From positions 1 to 40,293 of the IMG/VR virus record IMGVR_UViG_3300028595_000028: DNA of 40,293 nt, one strand, 5' to 3'. The notes beneath the pieces are model-generated. The model ran no database searches, was not told where the DNA came from, and saw only the letters and a list, made by a program, of their open reading frames with translations. Position numbers and translations under genes: made by a program. Each line of letters starts with the position of its first letter. The stretch's first letter is position 1. Below are positions 39,733 through 40,293 of the stretch, one piece after another. Source of the stretch: a virus.

Positions 39733-39975
39733 ATGACCAGAGAAGAAGATAAAGCTATAAAGGTAGACTGCTACGAACTTGTAAACAAGAGCGTTGAATC
39801 CCATATGCGCCCATTTATTGAGGCGACCATGCACGAACACCAAGTCACCCGACAGAAGGTGGAGAATGTGGAGGCGTTGATTCGTAAGCTAACCTTCAAC
39901 GTGCATGATGTTGTGCAATACTCAGCTATCATCCTGTTGTTTTTTGGGATGCTACTGCTAATAACTGGTGGCTAA
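39733..39975 (+). CDS. Small C-tail-anchored membrane protein, copy 2
   Basis: An 80-residue protein, identical but for about one residue to the 456-698 product (V to I in KAVKVD/KAIKVD). A C-terminal membrane helix is present. It is followed after 48 nt by the two-TM gene, without the fibre cassette found at the left end. Confidence 0.7.
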   Translation: MTREEDKAIKVDCYELVNKSVESHMRPFIEATMHEHQVTRQKVENVEALIRKLTFNVHDVVQYSAIILLFFGMLLLITGG

Positions 39976-40023
39976 GAAGGGCGGACATACAAAAGACTTT
40001 AGATAACAAAGGAATAATAATCG

Positions 40024-40224
40024 ATGAAAAAGAAAACGGTAAACACACTCACGACAGTCCTCGGGGTTATTTTGATACTCGCCATCCTTCCGGCCTGTTT
40101 CATCATTGAAACAAATTTAGGCGTTATTCTGCCCTTTATGGGCTTTTTCGGTGCGTTTTTGATCTACTTTAAGAACGCCGATGCAATAGCAATGACACAG
40201 CGATATCTGGACAAGTTCAAATAA
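40024..40224 (+). CDS. Two-TM holin-like protein, copy 2
   Basis: A 66-residue homologue of the 3710-3910 product; the N-terminal 35 residues differ at several sites while the C-terminus (ADAIAMTQRYLDKFK) is identical. Two hydrophobic helices. Its stop is followed by the start of the amidase region, cut by the window end. Confidence 0.65.
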   Translation: MKKKTVNTLTTVLGVILILAILPACFIIETNLGVILPFMGFFGAFLIYFKNADAIAMTQRYLDKFK

Positions 40225-40293
40225 TGTGTACAGATTTATTCAAAAAAGTTTGGAATCTATTTAAAATACGCTATCTTTGCCCTATGATTGCAT
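40186..40293 (+). repeat. 108-bp exact repeat of 3872-3979 at the right end
   Basis: The last 108 bases are identical to 3872-3979 (offset 36314), covering the end of the holin-like gene, the promoter (40249-40279) and the first codons of the amidase. This suggests the contig closes onto its own left part, for a circular unit of 36,314 bp. Confidence 0.8.
40249..40279 (+). promoter_or_regulatory. Copy of the lysis promoter
   Basis: TTTG, 19 nt, TATCTTTG, identical to 3935-3965, again with its ATG 4 nt downstream (40284). It lies in the exact terminal repeat. Confidence 0.75.

Noticed and set aside
1-40293. Temperate lifestyle, CRISPR arrays, tRNA genes or a diversity-generating retroelement behind the fibre variation
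   Set aside because: No integrase, repressor, repeat-spacer array, tRNA-like fold or reverse transcriptase was found in any gap or ORF.

Overview
The window is almost certainly a tailed-phage genome of siphovirus type, infecting a member of the Bacteroidota. All recognisable genes lie on the + strand. The phage assignment rests on a complete virion set: small and large terminase, portal, scaffold, major capsid protein, connector-type proteins, a G/GT tail chaperone pair with a -1 slippery site, a tape measure, tail-tip proteins and a beta-helix tail spike. The host assignment rests on several promoters of the Bacteroidota type (TTTG, about 19 nt, TAnnTTTG) and on A-rich leaders that mostly lack Shine-Dalgarno sequences. 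I see no integrase, repressor, tRNA or CRISPR array.

Layout. (1) 1-3909: an alternative tail-fibre cassette (BppU-like protein, small Trp-rich protein, FN3/lectin-like fibre, circularly permuted SGNH esterase) set between small membrane-protein genes. (2) 3910-5555: lysis (amidase, HEAGH protein, holin-like protein, spanin-like protein). (3) 5564-6502: DEDD exonuclease, followed by a regulatory island with two terminators, two promoters and a possible small RNA. (4) 6796-14064: early region with small zinc-binding proteins, ERF annealing protein, SSB-tail protein, NinG-like nuclease, HNH/AP2-type homing endonuclease, replication initiator-like protein, DnaB helicase and a C5-cytosine methyltransferase. 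(5) 14064-18334: many small, often ATGA-overlapping accessory genes, including two proteins resembling the DnaA DNA-binding domain. (6) 18479-23007: an HEAIH membrane protein, TerS, TerL, then a carbohydrate block (GT2 glycosyltransferase, UDP-galactopyranose mutase, another glycosyltransferase-like protein). (7) 23089-38693: head and tail morphogenesis, with a GT-B glycosyltransferase placed directly after the capsid terminator. (8) 38693-40293: Trp-rich protein, BppU-like protein and a second copy of the small membrane-protein genes.

The two ends are related. Positions 39278-40023 are a diverged copy of 1-750, and 40024-40293 is a copy of 3710-3979, with the last 108 bases (40186-40293) identical to 3872-3979. 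Relative to the right end, the left end carries a cassette of about 3 kb inserted between the second and third small membrane-protein genes. The simplest reading is a circular or circularly permuted genome of about 36.3 kb (3980-40293) whose contig also captured an alternative receptor-binding cassette from a related haplotype. A true duplication is the other possibility.

The most notable features are a phage-encoded galactofuranose/glycosyltransferase set embedded in the virion operon, the circularly permuted SGNH hydrolase, the exchangeable fibre cassette, and promoters whose -7 box ends 4 nt before an ATG, which predicts leaderless mRNAs.
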